Source of the DNA: Planktothrix sp. FACHB-1365
GTDB lineage: Bacteria; Cyanobacteriota; Cyanobacteriia; Cyanobacteriales; Microcoleaceae
DNA: 55,095 nucleotides
NCBI RefSeq assembly: GCF_014697575.1
Contig: NZ_JACJSC010000037.1
Location: forward strand, 1 to 55,095
Reading direction: 5' to 3'
Shown: one piece after another, positions 1 to 9,933 of the stretch
Numbering within the stretch: the stretch's first letter is position 1
Layout: the number at the start of each line of letters is the position of its first letter
The notes under the pieces: generated by a model
Seen by the model: only the letters and a program-made list of their open reading frames with translations
Database searches by the model: none
Told to the model about the DNA's origin: nothing
Program-made: the position numbers and the translations under genes

Positions 1-16
1 TTAATAAGTCTAATTT

Positions 17-42
17 AAGAACAATAAAACCTTCTTGTTCTT
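17..42. repeat. Small inverted repeat at the left edge
   Basis: AAGAACAA (17-24) and TTGTTCTT (35-42) form a perfect 8-bp inverted repeat with a 10-nt loop. No T-run follows, so a terminator is not supported. It lies in the non-coding stretch upstream of the transposase remnant and may belong to a mobile-element end or a structured RNA. Confidence 0.4.
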
Positions 43-111
43 GACAAGTGAACACCGTAATATTCGGGAGGTCGAAGCACACGCTCTAGTTGAAAGTCCA
101 TATTCAGTCGG

Positions 112-145
112 AGTGTAAAACGTAGCTTAAGCGAAATTTTACACT
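112..145. repeat. Palindrome at the transposase remnant boundary
   Basis: AGTGTAAAA (112-120) pairs with TTTTACACT (137-145), with a CTTAAG centre in the loop. The coding remnant of the transposase begins six bases further on, so this palindrome marks or lies close to the junction between unrelated upstream DNA and the truncated transposase. Whether it is an IS end or a target hairpin cannot be decided here. Confidence 0.5.
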
Positions 146-150
146 ATTTA

Positions 151-534
151 TTGAGGAGAGCCGATTTAGCGTGGGAGCAACTGATTGATTATTATAGCCT
201 CCGCTTCCAAATTGAATTTAATTTTCGTGATGCCAAACAATTCTGGGGGTTAGAAGATTTTATGAATGTTAGCCCAACTGCTGTGACTAATGCAGCTAAC
301 TTGTCATTTTTTATGGTCAATCTTTCTCACCTATTATTAGAGCAACTTCCTCAATTTTTACCCAACTCCGGTGTAATTGACCTCAAAGCCCACTTCCGGG
401 GTTATAAATATGTTGAAGAAACCATTAAACTACTTGTGGAAAAACCTGAGCCAGTTTTATTGGCTCAGATTTTGGCAAGGATTAGCTGTCTGGGTCGTGT
501 TCATCAGACTCGGGTTTCTTCTACTCCTTCCTAA
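151..534 (+). pseudogene. C-terminal remnant of an IS4/IS701-like DDE transposase
   Basis: The frame opens at a TTG with no ribosome site and encodes only the end of a transposase. It holds the Y-(2)-R-(3)-E-(6)-K type signature of IS4-like enzymes (YYSLRFQIEFNFRDAKQ at about residues 14-30), carrying the third catalytic acidic residue, followed by a hydrophobic helix and a basic tail. The regions with the first two catalytic aspartates are missing and do not occur in the 150 bases upstream. It is therefore a dead fragment, not an active insertion sequence. A second small frame inside it is an overlap shadow. The exact IS subgroup is uncertain. Confidence 0.75.
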
Positions 535-620
535 AATTGGCGAAGGTATTGTGCAAGAAACCGGGTTTCTGCGTATGTGAGCAGTGATCGCAACTTATTA
601 GACGCCAAGGTGACAGTATC

Positions 621-650
621 TTGATGGCTCCCCAGCAGTAGTAATATAAC
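621..650 (+). promoter_or_regulatory. Candidate sigma-70-type promoter for a small RNA
   Basis: TTGATG at 621-626 and TATAAC at 645-650 are separated by 18 bases, an acceptable -35/-10 pair. A start near 657 would give a transcript of about 82 nt ending at the terminator at 711-738. This is read by eye only. Confidence 0.3.
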
Positions 651-656
651 TTGAAC

Positions 657-738
657 GTCTCGAAGGTCAAGGAAATTTTAGAGAGAAACGAGGCAATTGT
701 CAACCGGGAATCTCCGTAAAATTACGGGGATTTTTTTT
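657..738 (+). ncRNA. Candidate small RNA ending in an intrinsic terminator
   Basis: This gene-free stretch (535-885) contains a good intrinsic terminator with no intact gene directly upstream and a plausible promoter about 80 bases before it. The predicted RNA has a second possible stem (CTCG near 659 with CGAG near 690) before the terminator. I do not recognise it as Yfr1 (no ACUCCUCACAC motif), 6S RNA or tmRNA. An alternative is that the terminator is left over from the transposase unit. The remaining 739-885 is AT-rich and would hold the promoter of the HTH gene. Confidence 0.35.
711..738 (+). terminator. Intrinsic terminator
   Basis: TCTCCGTAA (711-719) pairs with TTACGGGGA (722-730; one G-U pair) across a very short loop and is followed by eight T (731-738). 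It is oriented for plus-strand transcription. Confidence 0.75.
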
Positions 739-885
739 GAAAATTAAAGGCTTAAAATTCCGAATAATTACTGAGTGATTTCCCGGTAAAATCTGTTACC
801 ATAAACCCAAAGAATTAAATAGTTATTGATTGCGATCTGCCCAGATCATCGATTTTAATTTACAACTTTAGGGTTTAAAAGTCCC

Positions 886-1110
886 ATGCTTAGACAATCT
901 GACGTAGCGCGAATTTTAGGAGTTTCCCATCAACGAGTCTCTCAATTAAGATTGAGACACCGCATTGAGTTTGCTTGGGATGAAGACTTAAGAACGTGGG
1001 TGACAACACCCGAAGAAGTGGAACACTTCTTAGAATGTCGAGCCAAGCGTTCTGCTCTGGTTTATCATCAGGAACCCTCCTTGTCTATAGTGCGTAGCAC
1101 TAGGGAATAG
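886..1110 (+). CDS. Small helix-turn-helix DNA-binding protein
   Basis: This is a 74-residue protein. Residues 4-25 (QSDVARILGVSHQRVSQL) read as a helix-turn-helix: an SDVARILGVS first helix, a turn, and an RVSQLRLR recognition helix, as in MerR/excisionase-like or phage repressor-like small proteins. The rest is charged, with a WDEDLRTWVTTPEEVEHFL segment resembling the wing and last helix of excisionase-type folds. It has its own AT-rich upstream region and no operon partner. The stop codon lies inside the heptamer array that follows, so the last residues (R-E) are repeat-encoded. The role could be a local regulator or a mobile-element remnant; the target is unknown. Confidence 0.7.
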   Translation: MLRQSDVARILGVSHQRVSQLRLRHRIEFAWDEDLRTWVTTPEEVEHFLECRAKRSALVYHQEPSLSIVRSTRE

Positions 1111-1138
1111 GGAATAGGGAATAGGGAATAGGGAATAA
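1102..1138 (+). repeat. Heptamer tandem repeat (AGGGAAT)x5
   Basis: About five direct copies of the 7-mer AGGGAAT, running over the stop codon of the preceding small HTH gene. This is a short tandemly repeated repetitive (STRR) sequence of the kind common in filamentous cyanobacteria. Confidence 0.9.
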
Positions 1139-1181
1139 GTTGGCTAAATTTAGACCTGTCAACCACTGTTTAAGTTTTTTT

Positions 1182-4061
1182 TCAGGCACTGGAGGACTGT
1201 ACTTCTAACAGCAGGGTAGGATTTTGTCTAAACTCTTGTTTTAAAGGGAGTTCAATGACAAATTCTGTGCCTTTTCCTAATTCTGAATAGCAGGTTAATT
1301 TACCCTGATGTTTGGCAATAATTTGATAACTAATAGCCAACCCTAAACCCGTTCCTTTTCCAACGGGTTTTGTCGTAAAAAAGGGTTCAAATAAACGATG
1401 TTTGACTCGATCTGTCATTCCAGGGCCATTGTCAGTAATGCGGATCACCACTCGATTCATGTCATTCAATTCGGTGTGAATCCGAATAGTTGGGGAAGTG
1501 GAAGAAATCTGCCATCCCACCGTCGGGGAATTCAAGCGCTGGGGAGGATGAATAAACTTAGATTCTCCTTCTAATAACGCATCAATGGCATTACTAAGAA
1601 CATTCATAAAAACTTGATTCAACTGACCGGGATAACATTCAGTTTTCGGTAAGTTACCATATTCTTTAATTACTTGAATGGAGGGATTTCGTTTTTCCCT
1701 AGGGCTACCTGCTTGGGGGCGAAGTCGATGTTGTAAAATTAATAAAGTATTCTCCAACCCATCATGAATATTCACAGGTTTCATGTCTGCTTCATCCAAG
1801 CGAGAAAAATTCCGTAGGGAGAGCACAATTTCTCGAATTCGGTTGGCTCCGACTTCCATAGAAGATAAAATTTTAGGTAAATCATCGAGGATAAAATTTA
1901 ACTCAATGGTTTCTTGATGTTGTAGAATTTCAGCATGGGGTTGGGGATAATACTGTTGATACAAGGCGATTAATTCTAATAGGTCTTGGATATATTGACT
2001 GGCATAGGTAATATTGCCATAAATAAACGTGATCGGGTTATTAATTTCATGGGCAATTCCAGCGACTAATTGACCTAAACTGGATAATTTTTCGGTTTGA
2101 ATCAGTTGAGCTTGTGCTTGTCCTAATTCTCTTAAGGTGAGTTCTAATTGTTGCGCTTTAGCGCGTTCTCTGGCTTCTGATTGGCGTAGAGCTTCTTCTG
2201 TTTTTTTGCGATCGCTAATATCTTTAACGGTTCCCGTCATTCGTAGGGGTTGTTGTTGTTCATCGTGCACCACAACTTTACCATGATTGAGAATCCATTT
2301 CCATTCCCCAGCATGGCTTAACATTCGATGTTCCATTTCACAAAATGGGGTTTCTCCGGCTAAATGTTGTTTCAGAACAGCAATTACCGATTCTCGATCA
2401 TCAGGATGAACTAACTTTAACCAAGAACGAGCTTTTCCTTGAATTTTGTTGGTGTCATACCCTAACATCGAACTCCATTGGGGACTAAAATAAACTTCTC
2501 CACTGACTAAATTCCAATCCCATAATCCTTGATCCGTTCCGGCTAAGGCTAATTTTAACCGTTCTTCACTGGCTTTCAAAGCTTCCGAGGCTTGGCGTTT
2601 TTCAGTAATATCAAAAATAGCACCATTTAACCAACAAGTTGATTCTTCATCGGTCAAAATAACTTGTCCTTTCTCATAAACCCAGCGAATGGTTCCATCT
2701 ATCCCAATTAAGCGATATTCTAAAATATAAGGCTGTCGAGATTCTAAACTGACCCGAATTTTTCGCTTAACGGTCTCTAAATCATCGGCATGAATAATAC
2801 TATTAAAAGAGCGGACTCGATTTTGAATAAAATCACTAGGGGGATATCCCGTAATCGTTTCAATCCCTTGACTGAGAAACACCATCATCCGGTCTTCTTC
2901 TAAAATTCCCCGATAGACTGCACCGGGAATATTCGAGACTAAGGAACGAAATTCTCCTTGACGTTCCCGTAATGTTCGTTCAATTTGTTTGCGATCGCTA
3001 ATATCTCGTGCAAAGGCACATTGATATTCTTTTCCATTAAAATTGAGATGACTAATGGTAATTTCAACTGGAAAAACTCGGTTATGTTTGGTACGATGGC
3101 GAGCTTCAATATTCAAAGATCCACAACGCCTTAAAATTTTCCAATGTAATGCCCAAGAGGATTCAGGAAAATCAGGATTAATATTATGAATGGTCAACTT
3201 TAATAATTCTTCAGGTGCATAACCCAGAGACCGACAAGCCGCATCATTCACATATAAAATTTGTCCGTCTTCTCCCACCCAAAAAATCGCATCGGCGGCT
3301 TTATCAATGGAAAATTTAGTTAGTTTCAGGACTTCTTCTAGGGGTTCATGGAGATTTAATTTAATCGGAAAAGTCGTATCTAATCTAAATAAGTAAGAGA
3401 AATTGACTCGAAGTTTATCTAATTTTGAAGAGGTTTGAGAAGAAATAATTTGATGATGGCAACTTTCACAACTCTTGAAAAATTCAACCGATGGGGTAGG
3501 TGGAAAAATCCCCGTGGCGGATTGAGTCAGTAGGGGAATCAATCTCCCGACGCTCCCCAAAAACAAAACTGTAAACACAGCTTGACTGATACCGAGGACA
3601 CTATGGGTAGGATAGAACCCTCGCAACAGATAGATCAGATGAAGTGTTCCATTGGCGATTAAACCCAAAATTAACAATGTCCCCAGGGACAACTGAGGTT
3701 GAGCGGTCGAAGGCTGGAAGGAAAACCGGGTTAAGACTCGACGCACCCAGGACGTTGATTCTACCGTTGGGGATGTCTGTAATTCTGAGACTCTGAGTTG
3801 ACGATAAATCAGCCACCCCGCTAAGGCGTACTGAGCTATAATCATTAGCCCTTCTGTACCCAGAATAGAGGGTTGTAGGGGAATATTACTGGTGGCGTTG
3901 GGATAACAGAGGGGTGCAAATCCCTCTAAAATAATGGTATTTTCAAAAAAGGCTTTAAAAAATTCAAACATTCGCTTTAAATTGCCGATGATTTTAGAGA
4001 GGGCAATAGCAGAGTTAATAGACTTTTTGGAGAAAAAGCCCTGATCTTGATTGTGTACCAC
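1182..4061 (-). CDS. Membrane-anchored multi-PAS sensor histidine kinase
   Basis: This is a 959-residue kinase. Hydrophobic segments at about 72-88, 125-146 and 158-178 form the membrane region. Three PAS/PAC units follow at roughly 245-360, 370-490 and 500-620, each ending in a DISDRK/DITEK-type linker, then a coiled linker and the dimerisation/phosphoacceptor helix with H671 (AHEINNP). The ATP-binding domain shows the N-box (N824), G1 (DNGPGM, 877-882), the F-box (FEPFFTTK) and G2 (GKGTGLGLAI, 901-910), so catalysis looks intact. There is no receiver domain and no response-regulator gene nearby, so its partner is elsewhere. A CESCHH motif at 198-203 just after the membrane region is unusual. 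The signal sensed is unknown. Confidence 0.93.
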   Translation of the reverse strand: MVHNQDQGFFSKKSINSAIALSKIIGNLKRMFEFFKAFFENTIILEGFAPLCYPNATSNIPLQPSILGTEGLMIIAQYALAGWLIYRQLRVSELQTSPTVESTSWVRRVLTRFSFQPSTAQPQLSLGTLLILGLIANGTLHLIYLLRGFYPTHSVLGISQAVFTVLFLGSVGRLIPLLTQSATGIFPPTPSVEFFKSCESCHHQIISSQTSSKLDKLRVNFSYLFRLDTTFPIKLNLHEPLEEVLKLTKFSIDKAADAIFWVGEDGQILYVNDAACRSLGYAPEELLKLTIHNINPDFPESSWALHWKILRRCGSLNIEARHRTKHNRVFPVEITISHLNFNGKEYQCAFARDISDRKQIERTLRERQGEFRSLVSNIPGAVYRGILEEDRMMVFLSQGIETITGYPPSDFIQNRVRSFNSIIHADDLETVKRKIRVSLESRQPYILEYRLIGIDGTIRWVYEKGQVILTDEESTCWLNGAIFDITEKRQASEALKASEERLKLALAGTDQGLWDWNLVSGEVYFSPQWSSMLGYDTNKIQGKARSWLKLVHPDDRESVIAVLKQHLAGETPFCEMEHRMLSHAGEWKWILNHGKVVVHDEQQQPLRMTGTVKDISDRKKTEEALRQSEARERAKAQQLELTLRELGQAQAQLIQTEKLSSLGQLVAGIAHEINNPITFIYGNITYASQYIQDLLELIALYQQYYPQPHAEILQHQETIELNFILDDLPKILSSMEVGANRIREIVLSLRNFSRLDEADMKPVNIHDGLENTLLILQHRLRPQAGSPREKRNPSIQVIKEYGNLPKTECYPGQLNQVFMNVLSNAIDALLEGESKFIHPPQRLNSPTVGWQISSTSPTIRIHTELNDMNRVVIRITDNGPGMTDRVKHRLFEPFFTTKPVGKGTGLGLAISYQIIAKHQGKLTCYSELGKGTEFVIELPLKQEFRQNPTLLLEVQSSSA

Positions 4062-4195
4062 CCTGAATCTAAGGACTCTGTTATGCTGGCTTTATTGTAA
4101 GAAATTATTTAACGTTACTCTACAAATTAATACAAGTTGTTATACTTTTATTGAGTTATTTAAAGTTTTCTATCATTTTATCTCAATTTATCCGC

Positions 4196-4247
4196 CTAAA
4201 TCCCCCCTTCGGCAAGCTCAGGGCATAGCCTTAAAAAGGGAGACTTA
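4196..4247. repeat. Imperfect palindromic repeat (TAAATCCCCC type)
   Basis: Between the kinase and pepA there is about 230 bp without a gene. It is AT-rich, then carries a TAAATCCCCCCTT half and an AAAAAGGGAGACTTA half separated by about 20 bases. A tighter version of the same palindrome occurs at 45558-45590, so this is a dispersed repeat with an internal insertion. A CCCC-A7-GGGGG hairpin follows at about 4258-4275, downstream of the pepA stop on the minus strand. Confidence 0.6.
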
Positions 4248-4288
4248 GAAGGGTGATTCCCCAAAAAAAGGGGGTTTCAGGAGATGAT

Positions 4289-5758
4289 CTAATTTAAGAC
4301 CCAGTTGACTAACATTCGCACGCCATAACCTGTTGCTCCGGCGGTATTATAACCGTTGTCTTTCTCCGTCCAAACTGGGCCAGCGACATCTAAATGAGCC
4401 CAGGGGGTTTTTTCTACAAATTGTTTCAGGAATAAGGTGGCTGTGATCGAACCCCCTGCCCTTGGCCCAGTATTTTTCATGTCGGCGTGCATGGCTTTTA
4501 ATCCTTCAAAATATTTCTCTTCTAAGGGCATTCGCCAGAGTTTTTCACCGGATGTTTTGGCTGCGGTTTCTAACTCTTGAGCTAAGGTATCATCAGGACT
4601 CCATAACCCCGCAATATCATCGCCTAATGCAATAATACAAGCCCCTGTTAAGGTGGCTAAATCAATCATGGCATCCACCCCTAATTTGTCTGCAAAAACC
4701 AGGGCATCCGCTAAAGTTAATCGTCCTTCTGCATCGGTATTATTCACTTCAATAGTTTTACCATTAGAAGCTTTGAGAAAGTCTCCAGGGTGCATGGCGT
4801 GACCACTAATCATATTTTCGGTCACGGCACTAATAAAATGCACTTCCACATCGGGTTTTAATTGACCAATAACTTTTGCCGCCCCAAAGGTTGCCGCCGC
4901 CCCTCCCATATCCATTTTCATCATTTCAATCCCACTACCACTCACTTTCAGATTCAACCCGCCAGAATCAAAGGTTAATCCTTTACCAATAATGGCTAAT
5001 TTGCGGCGTGGCGTTCCTTCAGGACGGTAGATTAAATGAATAAATTTAGGGGGTAAATCCGAAGCTTGAGCTACTCCTAAAAATGCCCCCATCCCTAATT
5101 TTTCACAGTCTTCTTTTTCCAGAATATTGAGTTCAAAACCGTAGGTTTCAGCGAGATTTTTTGCCATATCTGCCATTGTAATCGGGTTGATTTCATTAGC
5201 AGGAGCGGCGACTAATTCCCGTGCTAAAATGACACCCGAACAGATATTTTGAGCACGAGTAATGGCAGTTTCTGTTCCCGGTAAACCCAATAATTCAATC
5301 TGTGTAATGCCGTGACCTTTTTCGTCGGGTTCTGACTTAAATCGAGTATCTTGATAAAGGGCTAATTCAATGCCTTCAGTTATCGCTTGGGCGGTGGCTT
5401 CTGCTGTTTCAAAAATCGGTAAGCTCACCCCAACCGTTTTGGCTTTTAGGGATTTTGCGGTTTTGGCAATACTAGCAGCCGCCCGTCGTAAAGTATCTAA
5501 TTGTAATTTATCCCCTTGACCTAAACCGACTAAAATCACTTTCCGAATCAAGCTATTTCCCCCGACGCGAGTGGAAATATTACTATCGGTTTTTGCCTTA
5601 AATTCGGTTTCTTCAATTAACTCTTTTAAGGTTCCTGCCAACTTTTCGTCTAAGGTGGCAAAGTCTCCCGTTAATTCAACTTGATCATCAAATAAACCTA
5701 GAGCGAGGACATCGCCTGACCAGTCTAAGGGGGATGTGTTTGTTGCTATAAATTCCAT
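4289..5758 (-). CDS. pepA: Leucyl aminopeptidase (M17 family)
   Basis: This cytosolic two-metal aminopeptidase of 489 residues has normal family length. It removes N-terminal residues, classically leucine, in peptide turnover. The N-terminal half (1-170) is the variable domain. The C-terminal catalytic half carries K259, D264 (LTFDSGG), the KMDMGGAA segment at 281-288 and the family signature NTDAEGRL at 340-347, whose D342 and E344 bind metal and whose R346 is the catalytic arginine. All expected active-site residues are present. It stands alone between the kinase and the tocopherol cyclase, both on the same strand but separated by gaps of over 130 bases, so an operon is not evident. Confidence 0.96.
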   Translation of the reverse strand: MEFIATNTSPLDWSGDVLALGLFDDQVELTGDFATLDEKLAGTLKELIEETEFKAKTDSNISTRVGGNSLIRKVILVGLGQGDKLQLDTLRRAAASIAKTAKSLKAKTVGVSLPIFETAEATAQAITEGIELALYQDTRFKSEPDEKGHGITQIELLGLPGTETAITRAQNICSGVILARELVAAPANEINPITMADMAKNLAETYGFELNILEKEDCEKLGMGAFLGVAQASDLPPKFIHLIYRPEGTPRRKLAIIGKGLTFDSGGLNLKVSGSGIEMMKMDMGGAAATFGAAKVIGQLKPDVEVHFISAVTENMISGHAMHPGDFLKASNGKTIEVNNTDAEGRLTLADALVFADKLGVDAMIDLATLTGACIIALGDDIAGLWSPDDTLAQELETAAKTSGEKLWRMPLEEKYFEGLKAMHADMKNTGPRAGGSITATLFLKQFVEKTPWAHLDVAGPVWTEKDNGYNTAGATGYGVRMLVNWVLN

Positions 5759-5889
5759 TGTTGTTTTCGTCTCAGTTACTCTAAAAAATATAAACCGTTT
5801 TCGGGTTCAGGAGGGAAGAAAAGCGTAAAGGTGAACCGGATTTTCGGTATTTTCTTGAAAAACTATGATTCCTGATGGTTAAATCTGAT

Positions 5890-7026
<1,137 letters not shown>

Positions 7027-7103
7027 TTAGTATTTTAGGGGATTTCTATACCTAAATTATGGCTTTGAGTGCTATCCTGAAATAACGGATAAAAACCCAA
7101 ATC

Positions 7104-7170
7104 GTAGTGAGTCCTTTAGGACTCTCTTCCCTCTTAAATTAAGTTAAGAAAGCCCTGAAGGGCTTACTAC
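7104..7170. repeat. Double-hairpin dispersed repeat (single, expanded copy)
   Basis: A GTAGT...ACTAC frame encloses two small palindromes, GAGTCCTTTAGGACTC and AAGCCCTGAAGGGCTT, separated by a 24-base AT-rich spacer. It is the reverse-oriented, spaced-out relative of the three 44-bp units at 14568-14699. It sits just ahead of the start of the flavoprotein gene at 7176. Confidence 0.8.
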
Positions 7171-7175
7171 AGGTT

Positions 7176-7760
7176 ATGAATGATATTCCAGGTTGGCGTT
7201 TATCTTTAACAAGTGCATTACACCGAAATCGCCATTTAGTTTATTCTCGTTATTTCCAATTAGCAACGGTTGGTTTAGAAGGTCGTCCGGCGAATAGAAC
7301 GGTTGTATTTCGGGGGTTTTTACCGGAAACCAATCAACTGCAAATAATTACGGATAGTCGCAGTCAAAAAGTTAATCAAATTCAGAATTATGCTTGGGGA
7401 GAAGTCTGTTGGTATTTCCCAGAAACCCGTGAGCAATTTCGTCTATTTGGGGAATTAAAATTGATTTCCGATAGCTATCCTGATTTAACCTTAACCACCG
7501 CTAGAACAACCCTTTGGCAATTCTTATCAAATGCGGCAAAACAACAATTTTACTGGCCAGATTCTCGCCAACCTCGTTCAGAATCTACCGCTTTTAACCC
7601 CCTAGCTATTATTCCCCTTGAACCTCCGTCTAATTTTATTTTATTATTACTTGAACCCCAGGAAGTTGATCATTTAGACCTCCAAGGAGAACCTCAAAAT
7701 CGTACCCTTTATTATTATAATTCTGAACAAGGTTGGTTAACAGAAATTGTTAATCCTTAA
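7176..7760 (+). CDS. PNPOx-like FMN-binding protein (Alr4036 type)
   Basis: This 194-residue split-barrel protein is related to pyridoxamine 5'-phosphate oxidase. It shows the RHLVYSRYFQLATVGLEGRP start, the NRTVVFRGF strand and the TDSRSQKVNQI phosphate-binding segment of the FMN site, then WYFPETREQFRLFGELKLI, as in the plant/cyanobacterial 'Alr4036' branch. The dimer-interface C-terminal block of true PdxH is reduced, so vitamin B6 oxidase activity should not be assumed. Its ATG lies five bases beyond the dispersed double-hairpin repeat, and no clear Shine-Dalgarno is visible. It is monocistronic, divergent from the tocopherol cyclase. Confidence 0.85.
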   Translation: MNDIPGWRLSLTSALHRNRHLVYSRYFQLATVGLEGRPANRTVVFRGFLPETNQLQIITDSRSQKVNQIQNYAWGEVCWYFPETREQFRLFGELKLISDSYPDLTLTTARTTLWQFLSNAAKQQFYWPDSRQPRSESTAFNPLAIIPLEPPSNFILLLLEPQEVDHLDLQGEPQNRTLYYYNSEQGWLTEIVNP

Positions 7761-7767
7761 ACAGGCT

Positions 7768-7794
7768 GTCAACAGTCAACAGTCAACAGCCAAC
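7768..7794. repeat. Heptamer tandem repeat (GTCAACA)x3-4
   Basis: Three exact and one imperfect copy of GTCAACA lie between two convergent genes (7760 stop and 7803 stop). STRR type. Confidence 0.85.
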
Positions 7795-7802
7795 CTTTGA
7801 TC

Positions 7803-8189
7803 TCAATTTCCTCTGGCGGCTTTAATATTGGGTAAAGCAGAGCCATAATTGACTCGACACCCCAAATTAAATAAACTGGAACTACATTCTAGGGGAACAA
7901 CTTGTTCACCTAATAAGGCGCTACAGCTAACATAATTATCATTATTTGTATCTTTCAACACACATTCAATGGGTTTCGCGCCTGAACTATTTGTCCACAG
8001 TTTCATCCCAAATTCTGCAACCCAATGTTGATAAAAGAAAGCCAAAATCCCAATTCCTAACAGCACAATTGCCAGTAATGTAATTCTGACTTTCCAACTA
8101 CTCAGAATATTCCCCAAAAACCCTTTGATACTGTCCATGATTGATGCAGTCATCGGGGTTGCTGTATCTACAGGTTGATTCTCTGTCAT
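7803..8189 (-). CDS. Single-pass membrane protein of unknown function
   Basis: A 128-residue protein that I do not recognise. A polar N-terminus (1-33) is followed by one strong transmembrane helix at about 36-54 (ITLLAIVLLGIGILAFFY). The remaining ~75 residues contain four cysteines (IECVLKD, VSCSALL, LECSSS, LGCRVN), which suggests an exported, disulphide-stabilised small domain. The start ATG is preceded by GAACGATACT without a strong ribosome site. It is convergent with the flavoprotein gene and has its own upstream region of about 160 bases. The coding assignment is likely because of the membrane helix and the evenly spaced cysteines. Confidence 0.7.
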   Translation of the reverse strand: MTENQPVDTATPMTASIMDSIKGFLGNILSSWKVRITLLAIVLLGIGILAFFYQHWVAEFGMKLWTNSSGAKPIECVLKDTNNDNYVSCSALLGEQVVPLECSSSLFNLGCRVNYGSALPNIKAARGN

Positions 8190-8350
8190 AGTATCGTTCC
8201 TCTAAAATAAGGGCTGCTGAGGTTAAATCCGATTTAAGTTTAACGCTCAGGGTCTTACTTTCGTATTTTAACTGACTTTACTGAAGTTCAAACTGGATTT
8301 ACACCAATAGGTATAGGGATTTTTAGGGACATCCCATTAATATACTAACG

Positions 8351-9754
8351 CTATTCTGCTTTAATCTTATCTAATAATTGATAAAAAGGTTGCCAATTAT
8401 CCTCAACCGTAATCGGTTCCCAAATTGCCTCAATTTCAGGACGAACAATCACCACTTGAGGATTATAGTCTTTTAACCGTTGTTTGATTTCATCGAGTTC
8501 GGGATAGGATAAAGTTTGTAAATGATGATAATACAGTTGTCGCCAACGATCTAAATGCTGCATGGGTTCAGCGTCTTTTAAAATATTTTGCGGTTCGTCT
8601 TGCCATTGCTCACAAAACTGTTCTCGCAGTTGAATGAAAAAGTCATGATAATGAATCAAATTATCTTTCAGTAAATTAATCGTAATTTGCAAAAGTTCTT
8701 CGGCTTCTGGTGTGGGAATTTGGGAAAATCCCAAACGATTAATCATCCGTTGACGATAGAAATCTCGATAATACTGTTGAAATAAAGTTAACCCGGCTTG
8801 AAGGTCTTCTGAAGGAATGACTAAAGATAACGGTTTTTGTAATAACTCTAAGTTTCCTTCACAAACAAAGGGTTGATTTCCATAACAATATAATCCTCCA
8901 TAATCAAAATAGGCGGCGGTAAATCGGAGGTTATAGTGAGGCATAAAGGCGTAGGGGCCATAATCGAAACTTTCCCCCGTAATTGACAGATTATCGGTAT
9001 TTAAGACCCCATGACAAAACCCTGAAGCCATCCATTGTGCGGCTAATTCTGCGACTCGTTTGACTAATTCCGCATAAAATAAAGCATAGCGATCGCGTTC
9101 TGATGTTAAATTAGAATAATAATAAGTAATCACATGATCTAACAATTTTTCGATTAAATCCGGTCGTTTAAAATAGTGCAGTCGTTCAAAGGTTCCGAAG
9201 CGAATATGAGAACGACTAAACCGCACCATAACGGATGAGCGAGTCGGGGACGGTTCATCTCCTCGCCAGAGTTGTTCTCCGGTTTCAATTAAACTTAAAC
9301 AGCGAGACGTTCTTACCTTCATTCGATGCAACATTTCAGCCGCTAAAACTTCCCGGACTCCGCCTTTTAAGGTTAGTCTTCCGTCGGCATTTCTGGAGTA
9401 GGGCGTTCTTCCCGATCCCTTTGTGCCAAAATCATATAATTCCCCATCTATTCCCCGCACTTGACCATATAAAAACCCCCGTCCATCTCCCAAATAGGGG
9501 TTATATTCTCCAAATTGATAACCGTGATAGCGCATGGCTAATAAGGGTTGCACGGTTTCAAATTTGCCAAAGGCTTCGATAAAATGCTCGTCTGTAACGG
9601 TTTCAGGGTTGAGTCCTAACTGGGTTAAAACTGCATCATTACGAAACCGCAGGATATGGAGCCCAAACTCACTGGCTGCTACAACATCGGAATAGTCACC
9701 GCCTAACGCCTCAAATGCGGGTTCATAGTCGAGGTGCAGGAACGGATTAGACAT
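8351..9754 (-). CDS. selO: SelO/YdiU family pseudokinase-fold AMPylase
   Basis: A 467-residue member of the UPF0061/YdiU (SelO) family, whose characterised members transfer AMP to protein hydroxyls. Visible family blocks are the [11 protein letters not shown] glycine-rich segment, the [21 protein letters not shown] stretch, [14 protein letters not shown], the [15 protein letters not shown] strand, the catalytic-loop equivalent [13 protein letters not shown] and the metal-binding DYGPYAFM. Length matches bacterial SelO. It has no selenocysteine-type extension. It diverges from the ankyrin gene at 9934 across a 180-base AT-rich promoter region. Function in cyanobacteria is inferred only from the family (redox stress response in other bacteria). 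Confidence 0.9.
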   Translation of the reverse strand: MSNPFLHLDYEPAFEALGGDYSDVVAASEFGLHILRFRNDAVLTQLGLNPETVTDEHFIEAFGKFETVQPLLAMRYHGYQFGEYNPYLGDGRGFLYGQVRGIDGELYDFGTKGSGRTPYSRNADGRLTLKGGVREVLAAEMLHRMKVRTSRCLSLIETGEQLWRGDEPSPTRSSVMVRFSRSHIRFGTFERLHYFKRPDLIEKLLDHVITYYYSNLTSERDRYALFYAELVKRVAELAAQWMASGFCHGVLNTDNLSITGESFDYGPYAFMPHYNLRFTAAYFDYGGLYCYGNQPFVCEGNLELLQKPLSLVIPSEDLQAGLTLFQQYYRDFYRQRMINRLGFSQIPTPEAEELLQITINLLKDNLIHYHDFFIQLREQFCEQWQDEPQNILKDAEPMQHLDRWRQLYYHHLQTLSYPELDEIKQRLKDYNPQVVIVRPEIEAIWEPITVEDNWQPFYQLLDKIKAE

Positions 9755-9933
9755 AAAATCCCCAATGATAACTTATTGACAATATTAGCCTAATTTTTAA
9801 ATCCTGTCAATTTCTTATGTTTAAAAATCTTAAATTCCCTATCAGATATCCAGGGATAAATGCTATTATTTTTTGGGAATCATTCACCCTATCTCAATAT
9901 TTTTAATAGCGTAATAAAACAGGAGTTAAGTCA

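Noticed and set aside
377-703. Two short frames (377-580 plus strand, 521-703 minus strand) over the transposase relic and small RNA region
   Set aside because: No start signals, no motifs; they overlap the relic and the predicted RNA in other frames.
3450-3470. c-type cytochrome domain in the histidine kinase, from the CxxCH motif
   Set aside because: The topology places it in the cytosol and there is no surrounding cytochrome fold; kept only as an oddity.
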